Assembly (NCBI GenBank): GCA_033030425.1
Contig: JAUFSD010000025.1
Coordinates: 186,001-250,000, forward strand
DNA: 64,000 nucleotides
Direction of reading: 5' to 3'
DNA from: Verpa conica
Lineage: Eukaryota; Ascomycota; Pezizomycetes; Pezizales; Morchellaceae
The notes beneath the pieces were generated by a model. It had not been told where the DNA came from and searched no databases. It worked only from the letters and a program-made list of their open reading frames with translations. Position numbers and translations under genes: made by a program. Shown here piece after piece: positions 12,320 through 24,578 of this stretch. Position 1 is the stretch's first letter; the number at the start of each line of letters is the position of its first letter.

Positions 12320-13542
12320 ATGGCTACCCCCACTTTACCAGTCATCGACCTCTCACTTGTATCCGATCCTTCTACGAAGCCCATCGTCCTCGCCAGTATT
12401 AAATCAGTACTATTCGATACCGGATTTCTCTACCTCACAAATCATGGTATCCCTTCTGAAACAATAACTGCCCTAACTTCCCGTCTCCCTGCACTTTTCT
12501 CAATTTCTCCCCAGTCAAAGGCGCAACTCTCCCAATATAATTCTCCACATTTCGTTGGCTACTCAGGGTCTGCAGAGGAAATAACACAGGGACGCGGAGA
12601 CCTTCGTGAAAAGTTTGACTTTGCTTCAGAGCTTCCAGTCATATGGCAAGACAGCGAGCATCAAGAGGGGGAGATTGGAGAACGAGATTTTACAAAGTTA
12701 TATTGGCGTTTGAGAGGGCCAAACCAATGGCCTAATGAGGTTGAAGGCCTCAAGGAAGCATTAGAAAACTATATGAAGGCTGTTGAGAAGGTGAGTTTGG
12801 CATTTGTCCATCTTATTGAGGAAGCGTTAGGAATTGCCGTTGGTTAGTCTTTTCACACACTCCCTAGCTCGATTGATTTTAATGTAATTATTAGGAACGT
12901 TTGATTCGTTCTTTACTTCCTCGGGCCCTCATCTGCCCCCACAACATCGCCTCAAACTACTCAAGTACCCTCCATCGGCCTCCGCCTCTCGTGGGCAAGG
13001 AGTAGGTGCGCATAAAGACTCAACCGGTTGGTTGACATTCTTACTACAAGTTGGCACACCGGAGGAGGCAGAAGGGCTTCAAGTTTTGAACCCTCGCAAT
13101 ACAGAGACAGAGGAATGGATTCCGGTTCCTGTTATCCCGGACTCATTCGTAGTCAACTTTGGCAATGCATTTGAAGCGGCCACAAGCGGAGGGGTTAGGG
13201 CTACTATTCACCGTGTTGTTGTGAGTAACCTCTAGACCTTATCTTTATTATTTTCTGTTTTCTAAACAGTACTAGGCACCAAAATCGACATCACCTCCAA
13301 GGTACTCGATCCCGTTCTTTATGGGACTACCGCTTGATATGAGTATTCAAGAGGTCAAAAAATTGATACCGGATGAAGTCCACCAGTGGCGGTCCGATAA
13401 CGAAAAAACCGACTTTGTTCAAGACAAGAAATGGGAACAGGAGGAGCTGGGAGTGGCGCAGCTAAGAAAATGGTTCAGGAGCCATAGAGGGGTTGCCGAC
13501 AAGTGGTACGGTAAAGATGCTGTCGAAGAATATCTAAGGTAG
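12320..13542 (+). CDS. 2-oxoglutarate/Fe(II)-dependent dioxygenase (isopenicillin N synthase-like)
   Basis: Non-haem iron oxygenase that uses 2-oxoglutarate and O2 to oxidise an unknown small molecule; cytosolic. Exons 12320-12842, 12895-13220 and 13276-13542 join in frame to 371 aa, normal for the family. The N-terminal DIOX_N-type part has PVIDLS at residues 7-12 and GFLYLTNHGIP. The iron ligands are H214 and D216 in VGAHKDSTGWLTFLLQ and H280 in ATIHRVV. R292 in RYSIPFF is the expected 2-oxoglutarate anchor, so the active site is complete. The introns are 52 and 55 nt. Such enzymes occur in secondary metabolism, but no synthase gene lies in this window. The start ATG follows a CAACA context typical of fungal starts. 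Confidence 0.93.
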
Positions 13543-13764
13543 TCGTGTAGCTAGTGTTTGCAGTGGGGCAGTCGATCCTAAGAATAGATTTAGGACGGAC
13601 TAGGTAGGGCATTGGGGCAAGGGCTATAGTCTACCCTACAGGGCCCCGCTACTTATAATACATGTCGAAGACCATAGGTGACTGTAGGGAACTATAGATG
13701 ACTGTAGACTATAAATTATAAACACCAATTATTTTGCTGGCTGTTTTACTATTGCTCAATGATA
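13543..13764. repeat. Repeat-like 3' flank of the dioxygenase gene
   Basis: Contains GGACGGACTAGGTAGGGC and several short TAGACTATA/CTATAG-type motifs that reappear in related, partly inverted form at 14200-14340 and 44040-44100. It may be the outer part of a larger decayed repeat. Confidence 0.35.
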
Positions 13765-14163
13765 TTGTAGGGGGACAAAAATAGACATCTTCGTGGTTGA
13801 AATAAGAAATAGCGAGAGAAACTGAAACGCCTAACTTATAGGGGCAGTCTCTATCCAAATATAGTAATGGAACCGAGTAAAATTCCACGGATACGAGTAA
13901 GACCCTCCAGTCACATTTCTTAAGCCTCGAAGTACAATCCTCGTTCTCTCCAGTTAATAGGGTAGAAGATCTCAATGAGTACTACTCTGCAACTACTAAT
14001 CAGGGTATGAAGGCCAAAATACAGAAGCTGTAAACCAATAAATCCCACATCATCTATGTATCCTAGATATTGAGTGCGGTGTGTTGATGAAAAAGGATTT
14101 TAGCGACAGTGAGGCTCAGCTTAGTTGCTATGCAAACCCGTGATTATTTCTGTCCCCCTACAA
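13765..14163. mobile_element. MITE-like element, 399 bp, TA-flanked, TIR TTGTAGGGGGAC
   Basis: The left end reads TTGTAGGGGGACAAAAATA and the reverse complement of the right end reads TTGTAGGGGGACAGAAATA. TA lies outside both ends (13763-13764 and 14164-14165). There is no coding frame inside. Ends of the same type occur at 44141 and at 58788 (reverse), which indicates a dispersed family. Confidence 0.72.
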
Positions 14164-14424
14164 TATCTCTAGCCGCTCCTGTGGGTATCTGTAGGGCGGG
14201 TGTAGAGGGCACTACCACCTACAGTCTACTATAGGGCTCTGCAGGGCCTGTATTCATCTGTGGCCCGGCCTAATTGATACCCTGACAGACCGTAGGGCTA
14301 GCCCACCCGGTCCTGACAGGGCTGCGGGGCGCCCGGACGGTTACAAATACTAACTTTCACATAAAGCGAGAGTAATAGTGATAGTATAAACTTGCTAAAT
14401 GGGGTACACTCTTTCTATACACCA
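14164..14424. other. Spacer, G+C-rich repeat motifs
   Basis: Short GC-rich motifs such as CTATAGGGCTCTGCAGGGCC and CGCCCGGACGG occur here and have relatives near 13620 and 44045-44095. It also holds the 3' end region of the Gfo/Idh/MocA gene. Confidence 0.3.
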
Positions 14425-16140
14425 TTAATTACCCAAAACATTCGTCTTCCACCAATCTTCCCACTCGATAACCTTCTTCCCTAATCTCGCCTCTTCGGCC
14501 CAGAATACAGCCGCATGACTTCTTAAAACCTCTTCAACAGTAACCTTAATAACCTCTTTCTGCGCGGTCTCCACGTCCCATCCTTCATTCTTAACCTTAT
14601 TTATAGCCTCCACAAAGGCCCTCGCGAGTCCCTCATCTCCCCCGCCGTGTCCACTTTCTAAATCCAATTCTGGCGTGTATATTTTTGTCCTTCCGGTCTT
14701 GAAATCATGGACCTTGATTGTGTTGCTATCGGCCTCCAGCTCCCCGCCTGTACCGTAGATACGTGTGAAACGCTCACAAATCCTTTGCGAAAAGGCTATC
14801 ATAGTCAATGTTGCTGTTTTTGCCCCTCGGCCCTCAGTAACCAGGTCTCCAGAGCCGGATGGAGAGCTGATGAAATCATCATCCCAGGACATGGTCACAA
14901 CCTGGTTATCGGCAACATCGTTACCAGCCTCGTAGACGCATCTACCGTAGAAACTCTTCTGCTGGCCATCCGCATCGAACTGCTGGGAACTTTCGGTGTA
15001 ATTTTGAACTAAAGTGTCTTGTAGCATTTTGTCTGCAGATTGAAAATTAGGTGCATCTTCGATTTCTGGTACGACAATCTTTACGGGCCAGCCTCTGTTC
15101 CCATTTTTGAGGTTTAGTTCACGGTAGATTTTCTTAGCCGAGAAGTTGCACTCTTCCTCTGCTGGGCAGGAGTAGCAGTTGGTTGCTGCCCCAGCTTTGG
15201 CGGGTTTGCGCGAGGGCTTGAAATGCACCAGGGAGCCGGAAGAAGAGACCGTTTTGGGGAGATGTGCGATGGATGAGGTTGTCGGCGAACAAAGAAGCCA
15301 GAGTAGGAGGTCCATATCGTGACAGCATTTTGTGAGAAGAGATGGTGCAGATGTAGATGTTTTACGCCAGTTGCCGCTATCAAATTGTTAAAAATGATCT
15401 AATGTCTAGTTAAGGTGATTGCAGTGGTGTATTACCGAACATAGCTATGTGCGAAATGCCACCACCCTACAGGCTCCGTATGGTTGATATTTACAACCTC
15501 CCCAACAACCTTATCATCACAGACAAGCCTCCGGAGAAGTATATTATGCGGAGAGTACCGCAGAACGTGGCCTATCGCGAGCAGGATCGGTGGTTGTGAG
15601 GGTGGCGTTATTGCGTTACACATCTTGACGCAGGAGTCAAGAGTTATACTAAGTGGCTTTTCACAGAGGATGTGAATATTTAATGGCCGAAGAGCCTCCA
15701 AGATCTACGGCCACCATGGTATCAGCAACCTCCAAGAATGGATATGTGGAGCAGGTAGTCAATACCTCAGCGTGTGTTTCATCAAGCGTGCAGATACAAA
15801 TCCCATCAACCTCGCGTTTCACTCTCTCCGCATGTGGCATGATTTCCGTCCATGACGAGAATATAAGTGCCCTCTCTTGCGCACCGGGACAAAATTTAGA
15901 CACAAACAAGTTCTGCTTATACTCTATCGGCTCTGCAACACCGACGATAGTACCGATAGTGGATTGGTTAATCGCCCTTGCATAACACGTGCCCCGCGAA
16001 CCAGCCCCGATAACGAGAATCCGCGGGCTATCGGCTGGCTTCTCGACAACGCGGGGTCCCATAACTTTAAATGATGTCGGGGTACCGGTGACTTGGTGGG
16101 TAGTAGATTTGCGGAGTATATTCCGGAGAATGGTGGCCAT
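14425..16140 (-). CDS. Gfo/Idh/MocA-family oxidoreductase
   Basis: NAD(P)-dependent dehydrogenase acting on a sugar or polyol-type substrate. Exons (minus): 15766-16140, 15436-15704, 14425-15376, giving 531 aa. The Rossmann loop RILVIGAGSRG is at residues 40-50. The catalytic EKP is at residues 140-142 in NIHILCEKPLS. HSYVRGNWR, LLTKCCHDMDLLLW and a C-x2-C-x5-C cluster (CYSCPAEEEC) follow, typical of the longer fungal and bacterial branch. A 61-nt intron (15705-15765) restores DETHAE-ILEALRPL; without it the frame seems shifted at this point. ATG 16140-16138 is used because the longer frame would begin with GTG. The N-terminus (MATILRNILRK) is basic and hydrophobic and could be a weak organelle signal. 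Substrate unknown. Confidence 0.9.
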
Positions 16141-19100
16141 AGCAAGATATCCGATTAGGTAGAGTGGGGACGGTATCACTCCTAGAAAGCTGATGCTAGG
16201 TGGCTACGTTACACAGATGTTTCCCTCGAATCAGCGCTTGCCAATTACAAATTTACAAACAGGGTAATAATTGGGATTCCCTGGATGTTAAGACTCAGTG
16301 AAATACTGCATCTCTAGCGATAATCTTACGCACATTAAAAGCGGCTCGTAGCGATGAATGAAAGAAGCGTCGTTCATTACGATAAATATACAGCATCATG
16401 CCATCTTCGAGCTCCGAAGAAAAAGAAAGAAAACACGTGAAATCCAATAGATCTAGGAGTAACCTCAATCTCTAGTCGGTCTCATAGCCTTTCCCAACCT
16501 CAGTATCCAAGAACATCTAGGCTATCTAGGTTAGACCTCCATAGCATCCACAGAGAGATCACTCTGAAGATTTCTTCCTTGTACTCCTACAAGACTCAAG
16601 TGTTCCATATATGATAACCCTTCTGACAACTTATAAACAACCCTACCACTGAAAAGCGGTTCAGTGTTATCAAACCGGTACTCACCAGTACATATCCCCA
16701 GCCCCTAATGACCGAATCCGAGATGCCGCTCTACAGCCTCCGGTAGAAAGGATCGAGGAATGTAAAACCCTAGATTTGGGGCTTGATTGGCCTCGGTGAG
16801 GGTTCTAGCAATAGTATTGACCCAAGAACCCTTGTCTACTAGCCTTATTTCCCGATCTTTTCTACCAGAAGCTGTATACTCGGGGCAGGTCATAAGTACC
16901 GGATCATGCAAGCCTTAGTTAGGGCTCTTTATTGGAGTTAATCGCCTTTAGCGAATGAGTAAACACACCGGTTGGTAAGATTAAGCTTGTACTATCTGGC
17001 ACTTATGGTCTGCCCCGAGTAGTACCTCCGGCCAGAAGCTATCGCCAACAAATAGTATCTTACCTCACTCTAAGCCTTCATTTGACCATATCTGCCGGCC
17101 CGGCTCTTCTATGTGCCGATACATTCTGTTGTACCTAGTCTACTTCACCATTTCAACCTCACTGACAACCGACCTATGGTTATAGGGAGAGCAGAATTCT
17201 ATTCGTTTTCGGAGATGGGCGAATCTAGCCCACCACGATATTCGATCTCCTCAGTCGGTAAAACCGAACCTGAACCTGAGTCAGTTTCACTTAGGATTAC
17301 ACCAACAACCTTACACTACCTGATTAATATTCCTTACAAGGCGCTCAATACCGCCCCTCACCCTAAAGACTCATGATTAGTCTCGGCCACAGTAAGCTCT
17401 ACTCTAGCCAGGGGAGAAGCGATGAAGACCCTTCAAGCCAGACTCATTGGCTAGGAAGAACAAAGGATCACTGAAAGGACGCTTCCTATTCGCCGCAGGG
17501 ATCCCCCTTGTTTCTCCAAACCGCTTCCCTGACCCGAGTACCTCGATTGCCTCATAATCACTCGATTGTCTCTGGACCGATCTATAATTCCCATTTCAAT
17601 TTCCCCCCCGCTTAAGCCGTGTTTAGCTATTATGATATACGTACCTTACTAGATATTCGATACTTTCAAAAACCAGTACCCCGTAGATAAGAGCCATAGT
17701 AAGCGCTCCTATTCATCGAGACGCGAAAATTACCTATAGATATATATAAATCCACTCGGTATATCATAGGATGCATTAAGGCATCACACTGGCACCGGGG
17801 GCTACCATGGGAGGAGCCGAATTCAAGGCAGTTCTCCTGAAGGATATAGTGGGTGATAGGCAAAGTAGTGCTCTAATCAAGGCTACCTATTAATTGGGTA
17901 CGAAGGGACGGAAGCGAGTGACGTATTCGCTACTCCGAGGCCCGAGGAGTATGTAGGAGAGTCATACTTCGAATTTATACCATTAGTACTACCAAGGGCA
18001 GTTGTAGATGTCTTAGAACTACCGAATCCTGAGGGGATCATTACTCGCTCCCTCAGTCATGGGTGAAGACCAAAGAGCCAGAAGTATGAGAGAGGGAGGA
18101 CCCAGCACTTCCACAAGCACCCATAGTTAAGTCTTTGTCAAATAACCCATTCAGAAACAGACAAGCATAGACAGCCTTATCCACGAAGTCATGATTAACC
18201 CTCGATCCCAGCTATTAGTCCTCCCATTTGGGAGGCGGACCTGCTGCTGGGTAGGGATTGTTATTTCCACATTACAGTTGTAGAAAGATCCAACATTGAC
18301 TCACAAGCTAGGCATCGACAATCAACAAATCGATCCTATAGCCGCCTTGGGCTCGCTTAAAGCCACACATCGACATTAGGACCTCTCGCCTAGTGACTAT
18401 GAAACTCATAACTACATAACATTATGCATTCGCACTGAGTAATATCACCTATTCCTACAGCCCACTATATACAACATCACCTCTTCAGACCGCTGGTCAG
18501 ATACTATAGACACAGCAAATCACCTCGTGGAATCTAAAGCTTATGCCAATCCCCACTCAAGCTGACGCCGTACGCTACATATTTCTACGCGACACAAAGG
18601 CAACCTCAGGGAGGGATGACTTTTTTTTCTCAAAACAGATACACAACAACATAACTGTACGTTTACTACTATCTACTCAAGTACCACCCGTTCTTCCATG
18701 CTAGACTTTTTTAGATACATAGGGCTACCACCCCTTAAGCTTCTTCCTGCAATATAGCGCTTAACGCACACAGCCCTAACCACTGACCCATATATCGTAC
18801 CAAAAACACCTACTATTCCCCATCACCCAATCACAGTCCCTCAATAGTGCCTAACAGAAAGAAGCGAATCACAAGCCTACAACACTACAATCCTATCCCC
18901 TAAACCAACCTTTCTCCCAACTTTATATATGAACCGACCCCCCCGCGCAGCCAAGCCTTTCAAATCACGTGACATCAGTCTGCATGCGCAGCAAGAAGGA
19001 GAGAAAAAGAAAAGAAAAGAAAAGAAACCACATAAAGAGGTTTTTTTTTTTTTTTTTTACTGACACTTCTCATTTGTTCGATCTACCCGAAAAATCACAC

Positions 19101-19956
19101 AGATGAATGTGACCTGTTCATAAGCCCATAACAGAAATTCTCTCAGCTGTGTCATAACCGAGTTTAAGTCCACCCCTCCTCTCTCTCGTACTGCATACAA
19201 ATTATCGGCCAGTCAACGCCGATTCCCTGTGAGTGGATGGGGGTGCTCAACATGATTTCTTGGAAACTCCATGGTGGAAAGACTTACTGAAACAGAAAGG
19301 TGCAGAGCTAAGCGTGTCTTAAGTCCCAGATTTGCCCCTTAGGAGGCCCTATGGGGGTACATAGGGTTAGGGCAAACCCTGGCTTAGGTTTAAAAGTGGG
19401 TACCGGCTGATAGATGGTAGATTCTTGTTCTTGCTACTAGTGCATTTAAGATGCTTGATCTACCCATGGCTAGAAAAATATAGCTAATTTAAATACTAAA
19501 CAAATCATTATTACAGTCACATCGTGCAGCACTCATTACTGGTATTCTGTGTCAGACATACATGTACTCTAAAACGTGCCTCCGTCTGCCCCACACGCTG
19601 CGTAAGTACAAAAGAAAACTAAAATCATAGATAAAAACACCCGTAGACTTCTTGTGAGTTCCAAAACTAGATAGGGATAATGTGATAGACAAAAGAGACT
19701 CCCGGAAACGTCAAATATAGAAAACTAGAAAAGGTCCTAAGAACGCCTAGTGATATAAATATGAAGTAAATGAAACAAACCCCTAGGAAAAGACACTTCC
19801 AGCGGTTGATTACCCTTCAACCACCCCCAAAGAATGTCCAGAAAACATAAAAGAATGACTACAACAAAAAAAACATGATATCCCTCGAAACTCTCAAAAG
19901 TCTTTAGTGAAAATCTAGAAAACCCAAAACACCCCTACTTCAAGAAAACGAAAAGA
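16141..19956. other. Promoter, then 3.7 kb of decayed repeat DNA
   Basis: Beyond the first 300 bases the DNA is stop-rich in all frames. Short open frames at 16705-16911 (-) and 17113-17376 (+) show no domain. A run of 18 T occurs near 19041-19058, preceded by AAAAGAAAAGAAAAG. A motif TAGGGTTAGGGCAAACCCT near 19364 has a relative (GGGCAAACCCTAG) near 25546. The last 500 bases are A-rich and probably hold the 3' UTR of the next gene. Confidence 0.4.
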
Positions 19957-22900
19957 TCACCAGTGCTTCTTCCTCCGGATAGCTTTCTTTTTCGGCCTTA
20001 CTTGATCCGTTGTTGCCTCAGTGGGGAGACTGGGAGAGGTCTCTGTTGAAACTTCTTGCAGCTGCTTCGCCCAAGGAATCAATGACCGCAGCAGCTCCTC
20101 GCCAATGCTTATTTCTGGAAAGCCCGGCTGTGCATTCATGCCAACAGGTGGAGGAATTGACTGATTCTCGTCCAAAGAATCAGCCACCGATGAAGGTGCA
20201 GTCGTTGGAGCAGTTGAACCAGTGTCAACGGACCGCTCCTCTGAGGTCCTAGAGCTCATAGTTTCCAGACCGCCTTCCATCTGTCGCATCCTCTTCCTTC
20301 TCTCGATGAGATACTTCTTTTCTTCTACAATCCTCGTGGCCCTATCTATAAGCCGGAGCTCTTCATGTCGGGTATCTTCTTGGAAGTCTCTTAATTCTCT
20401 AATGATCTTTCGGTATTCTTCCCAGTTGATGGGATTTTCCGTAACATTCTTCGTAAGACCAAGCTCGGTGTTGGAACCTCCGGTTCCACCTATCTTAGCC
20501 CCTGCACCGGATCGCGCATCAGCTATCCGCTTCCCAAAGTCCACTTCCTTTATCCTTGATTCCGCGGCAACCGCGTCGATCTTGTCTCTGACACTAAGCT
20601 CCTCCTTGTTGAGTTCAGCAATTCTTAACAACAGAGGATCATTCCTTTCTTGTTGCCTCATATTAAAGCTAGATACCCGCTGCGACCTCAGTTCTTGGCG
20701 AGATCTCGATTCATTCAAGAACTCTTGGGCTGTAGGTGCCGCGAATGTTTTTCTTTTACGTTTACCGGAGACTGTTGGCGCTTGTACCTCAGGTTCAGCT
20801 GGCACCAAATTAGAATCAACTGCCGAAGCGTCGGCCTCCGCCTGGATCTGGTTGCTTGGGCTTGATTGCTTCTGTTTCTCCAGAGGCCTCTCTTCCTCCT
20901 CAGGCTTCTGTTTCTCCTGAGACTTCTGTCTCTCCTGAGGCATCTCTTTCTCCTGGGGCTTCTCTTTCTCCTGGGGCTGTGGTGCCACAGCCTGGAGTGT
21001 AATAGCAGGCTCCTCAGGTGGTAGGGATGTAGGTGATTCCAGAGGCGGGCTAATAGCTTCTATAGGCTGTGACACGTAGGTAGAAACCACTTCCTCCATT
21101 TGTTCCTCATCGGAACGGGATTCAGCGACCTCTTCCTGTGCCTTGTGATCGGGTACAGAATCGCAGCTAATAGTACCAGAAACTGACGAATTCGGGGTCG
21201 TCCCCACACTAGAAATTGTACTTCCTTGTGTACTCGACGCGTCGTCAACCTCTAGTCCAACAAGCTCTTTTGGAGGCTGCGGTTCTTCGAGCTTTTTAGT
21301 TTCGCCGCCCGGCACTTTCGTATCTAGTTTCGCTTTCCAGATATCTGATAGGGTAAACTCTCCCTTAAACCTCATCTTCCCCGATACTTTCCACTCGTTG
21401 AAACTAATGACCTTCCCTTCATTAGTCAATACATTCACATGCGCCAGCCACTCCACCATTTGCGCCTGCAGTGTTGAAGAACTATGTTCGTTCTGGAAAT
21501 AAGTCTCAGTCTCTTGAACCTGCGGAAATAGATGCGTATTATCAGCTTCTTTAAATAGTTCTCGGATAGTGCCTATAATTTCATCTAGTACGCGTTTCCG
21601 TTCATCTAAAACAAGAAAAGTGTTAATACTAAAATCTTTGAAAATGTGTACTAGAAATATAGTTACGTACCGTCAGTTGTGAGATCTGAAATACATTTAT
21701 CAAATAGCTCATTTGTCACAGCAAAACGCTCTTTTAAGCCTGAAAGCCCGTTTAATTAGCACATCTTTAAAGGATTTATCGGTACGAATTTGCACATCAA
21801 AGGCATAAAAATCACTAGTAAACTTTATAGTATAAAATCCTCCGTCAAATATAATCCCATGCTTCCATGAGAGACATTTTCCGAAGGCAGGCTACTGTCG
21901 CCAAAAGAAAACATAGCCCTTGGCTAAAGAGATTGCCGGGACTGAGAAAACTATAGAAGTATTCCATTGATAACGGACCATGTTCGCACTTGCGGAACGA
22001 CCCTTTTGTAGAATGGAGAACATAAAAGCAAGAATAAAAGTACCTACCATGATTGAGATTATTTTGTATTTTTGCGTTATCGTCCTCACCCCCCTGGTCC
22101 ATCTCCTCCGGAAGCCTTATCGCATTATCTTCAGCACCTGATACTATATCATCGATGGTTATAGGCGTGCTTTGACTTTTCCCCTGCTCTCTTTGACCGA
22201 GCCTCAGCCTACAATCACTCTCGCCTTGATTGCGTGTCTCCGCTCTCGGATCAGTTGGTGAAGAAGATATTGTAATTACATCAGCAGAATTCTGCCGTTG
22301 CGGTGTTTGTATACTGGAAGTTGAAACAAAACTATTTTGTGACTTTGATGTACACCCAAATGCAGGTATTTGCGATTCTTGAAGGCGTCCTATCACACCC
22401 GCCAAGGGATTGCTAGCAGCCGACAGATGTGCAGAAGAGTTATTTTTCTCCTGCTGCCCCTGAGCTGTGCTCTGTTTCTGCAAATGAACAGGAACCTGGT
22501 AAGGGGGAGGAGGGTTGGGAAGTCGCTGAAGTGTGTTGGCTGGCTTGGCAACGACGCTGATTGTCCCGCCACTTCCGGCGTCATGATTATCCCCCAGAGC
22601 AAATACCCCAAGCCCAGTCGGGCCCCTCTTACCTTTTCGGGGCTTCTCCTTTTCGGGTAACCCTTTTGGTTTCCTTTTCTTCACTGCTGACCCATCGGCA
22701 TTCATCAAAGGTTCGTTGGCCAAAGCCGCAGCTTTTGCCGTAGGGTTCTTTACCCGTTTCGGCTTACTAGATGATAGAAACGTTGGGGATGCTGGCCTTT
22801 TAGCACTAGCGGTTTGTGCTAGTGGGCCCCCGAAGGCAGGTGGAGGGGGGATTGCTGGCACCATAACCTCCTTCTGTTGCTGCTGCTTCTGGGTATTTGC

Positions 22901-23572
22901 TTGTATCAAAGGCTGTGATTCCTGTTGCATTGGTTGCGTGTGTTGCTGTGGCTGTGGCTTAAAAAGTATCGGAAGTGTTGTATGGAGTTGAAGTGAACGC
23001 TACAGAAGGTGAGCGGGACAGAAAAAGGCGTAGAACGTCATAATAACACATACCTTGTGATTCAGGCCCTCGACCCCAGCTGACCCAGATATGGGTGATT
23101 CATTCGGTGATTCGCTGATAGACAAAGACTCTCTATCCTTTCTTTCCCTGCCATTCTTTCCGGAACTCGAGCTTGAAATAGACTTTCGGCCCCCGCCACC
23201 ACTGGAGGATGTACTGTACCCATCCCCCCTGTTTGAAGAGCTGGGTGCTGACTTCCGCGCAGTCCTTGCTTGGGTATTGTTTATTCCCTTGATGGGTGGA
23301 AGAGGGAACGGAGGAGGGGCCAGGGCTTGGGCAGCACCTGGCGTAGTAGGTGTACCACCCGTGGCAACTTTACGGTTCAATTGATTACTTATGTTAGACG
23401 AAGAGAGCCTGTCAATTTCACCTGCTGGCACTCGAGAGTTTTTAGGAGGGATCGAAGGCCGAAACCCAGGAGTTGAAGCCTGGGAGACAACTTGTGGGAA
23501 GTTGACTGCCGGGCTATCGGCAGGTTGCGATGATACTGCTGGTGGCTGGTGCAGAGAAACCGGTGAAGCCAT
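19957..23572 (-). CDS. Large low-complexity, probably nuclear protein with one conserved-looking helical domain
   Basis: Not recognised. Exons (minus): 23054-23572, 22048-22999, 21671-21739, 19957-21605, joining in frame to 1062 aa. The N-terminal 490 residues are rich in Ser, Pro, Gln and Gly, with basic patches (KRKPKGLPEKEKPRKGKRG). A compact segment coded by 21739 to about 21350 looks folded: LKERFAVTNELFDKCISDL, ERKRVLDEIIGTIRELF, then ETYFQNEHSSSTLQAQMVEW. Next come an acidic, Ser-rich linker, a degenerate six-residue repeat of the PQEKEK/PQERQK type (about 20870-20990) and coiled-coil-prone helices (IRELRDFQEDTRHEELRLI). The C-terminus RPKKKAIRRKKHW looks like a nuclear signal. The spacing of the helical segment faintly recalls a KIX-type activator-binding fold, as in Mediator tail proteins; this is only an idea. 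The 69-nt exon is well supported by flanking splice sites. Confidence 0.8.
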
Positions 23573-24578
23573 GGCTGTAGAAACGCGTTCGGGTTTAGGT
23601 GTTTCGCCAACGCAGCAACCACAAGTTAAAAAATGCAAACAAATAGATAAAAACGAGCTATTAAGAGTAGCTCTCGCGCTTGACTCTGGTTTATAATCAA
23701 AATCTAAGAGAACCGATAGAGTTCGGAAGTTTTCAAAACTACCAGACTTGTGACAGCTGTTTTCAGTCGCGAAGGGAATTGGCTCCCATGAGGATCGCTA
23801 TGGCAATGCCCTAATAGCCGCGATAGTGCAGAATGTGCAGAATGTGCCCAATAGTCTGGGGAGGCAACAGAAGGAGCGGTGAGAGCAATAGTCCCGAGGA
23901 GTGAACAATGATGCGACGGGAGAGCTTTTTGAAGAGAATGCCCGGAGGAGTAGCAGAAGCTGGGGTTTTACCCCTCAGTTTCGCTGTTCCCGAAATGGAA
24001 GAAATTGTGGTATAAACCCTACCTAGCTCACCCAGAGCCAGAGTCCCCGAATCTGACAGAGCAGATACGTGTCGAAACCCGCAACTGTCGTGCCTAAACC
24101 ACACTGATAGGCCCATGGAGGGTCTCCGGGAGAAGCCCTCGTCCTGGAGAACAGCTGGAATATATTATCTACAATTCTAGGACAGAGACAGTGATGCCCA
24201 TGTTGATGGGAGTCTGAGCAACACTCTCTGACTCCTCCTCGCTCCTGACAAATGCACCAAGTGTCGCCCCAAAGAGGGGATGGTGCGCTGCGGCACAGCG
24301 GACACCCTGATTGGCCAAGCCATCCGCCCAGACAACACAATCTCCAACATGCCCATCGCGCTTTTCACATCTTGAAAAGGTGTATAGATATTGGTTTCTT
24401 GCGCTCTAGAGGCCTTTACTCTTGGCTTTTAGAATCACCCAGGGTATCCTTGGGCGATGTGGACTGCCTTAATATTAGATATCCTGGCGGGGGATCTCGC
24501 GGGCGATGAAAAGTGACACGACAACATCAACCTCCAGATTTTCAACCCCTCTTTTGCTCACCCAAAAATTCACAAGCG
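23573..24578. promoter_or_regulatory. Divergent promoter region between the nuclear protein and the HAD gene
   Basis: About 1 kb between two divergent starts. The middle (24100-24350) is GC-richer than its flanks and holds overlapping minus-strand open frames of 60-105 codons without a recognisable domain. I do not call a gene there, although a small unrecognised one cannot be excluded. Confidence 0.4.

Noticed and set aside
15690..15766. Apparent frameshift in the Gfo/Idh/MocA gene before the EKP motif
   Set aside because: A 61-nt GT..AG intron (15705-15765) restores a family-like join (DETHAE-ILEALRPL), so no frameshift is needed.
12320..16140. Secondary-metabolite cluster made of the dioxygenase and nearby oxidoreductases
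   Set aside because: No synthase, transporter or regulator gene is present, and genes are separated by repeats on both strands.
23811..24340. Overlapping minus-strand frames of 60-105 codons in the divergent promoter
   Set aside because: No domain, no clear splice join and three competing frames; GC-rich promoter DNA explains them.
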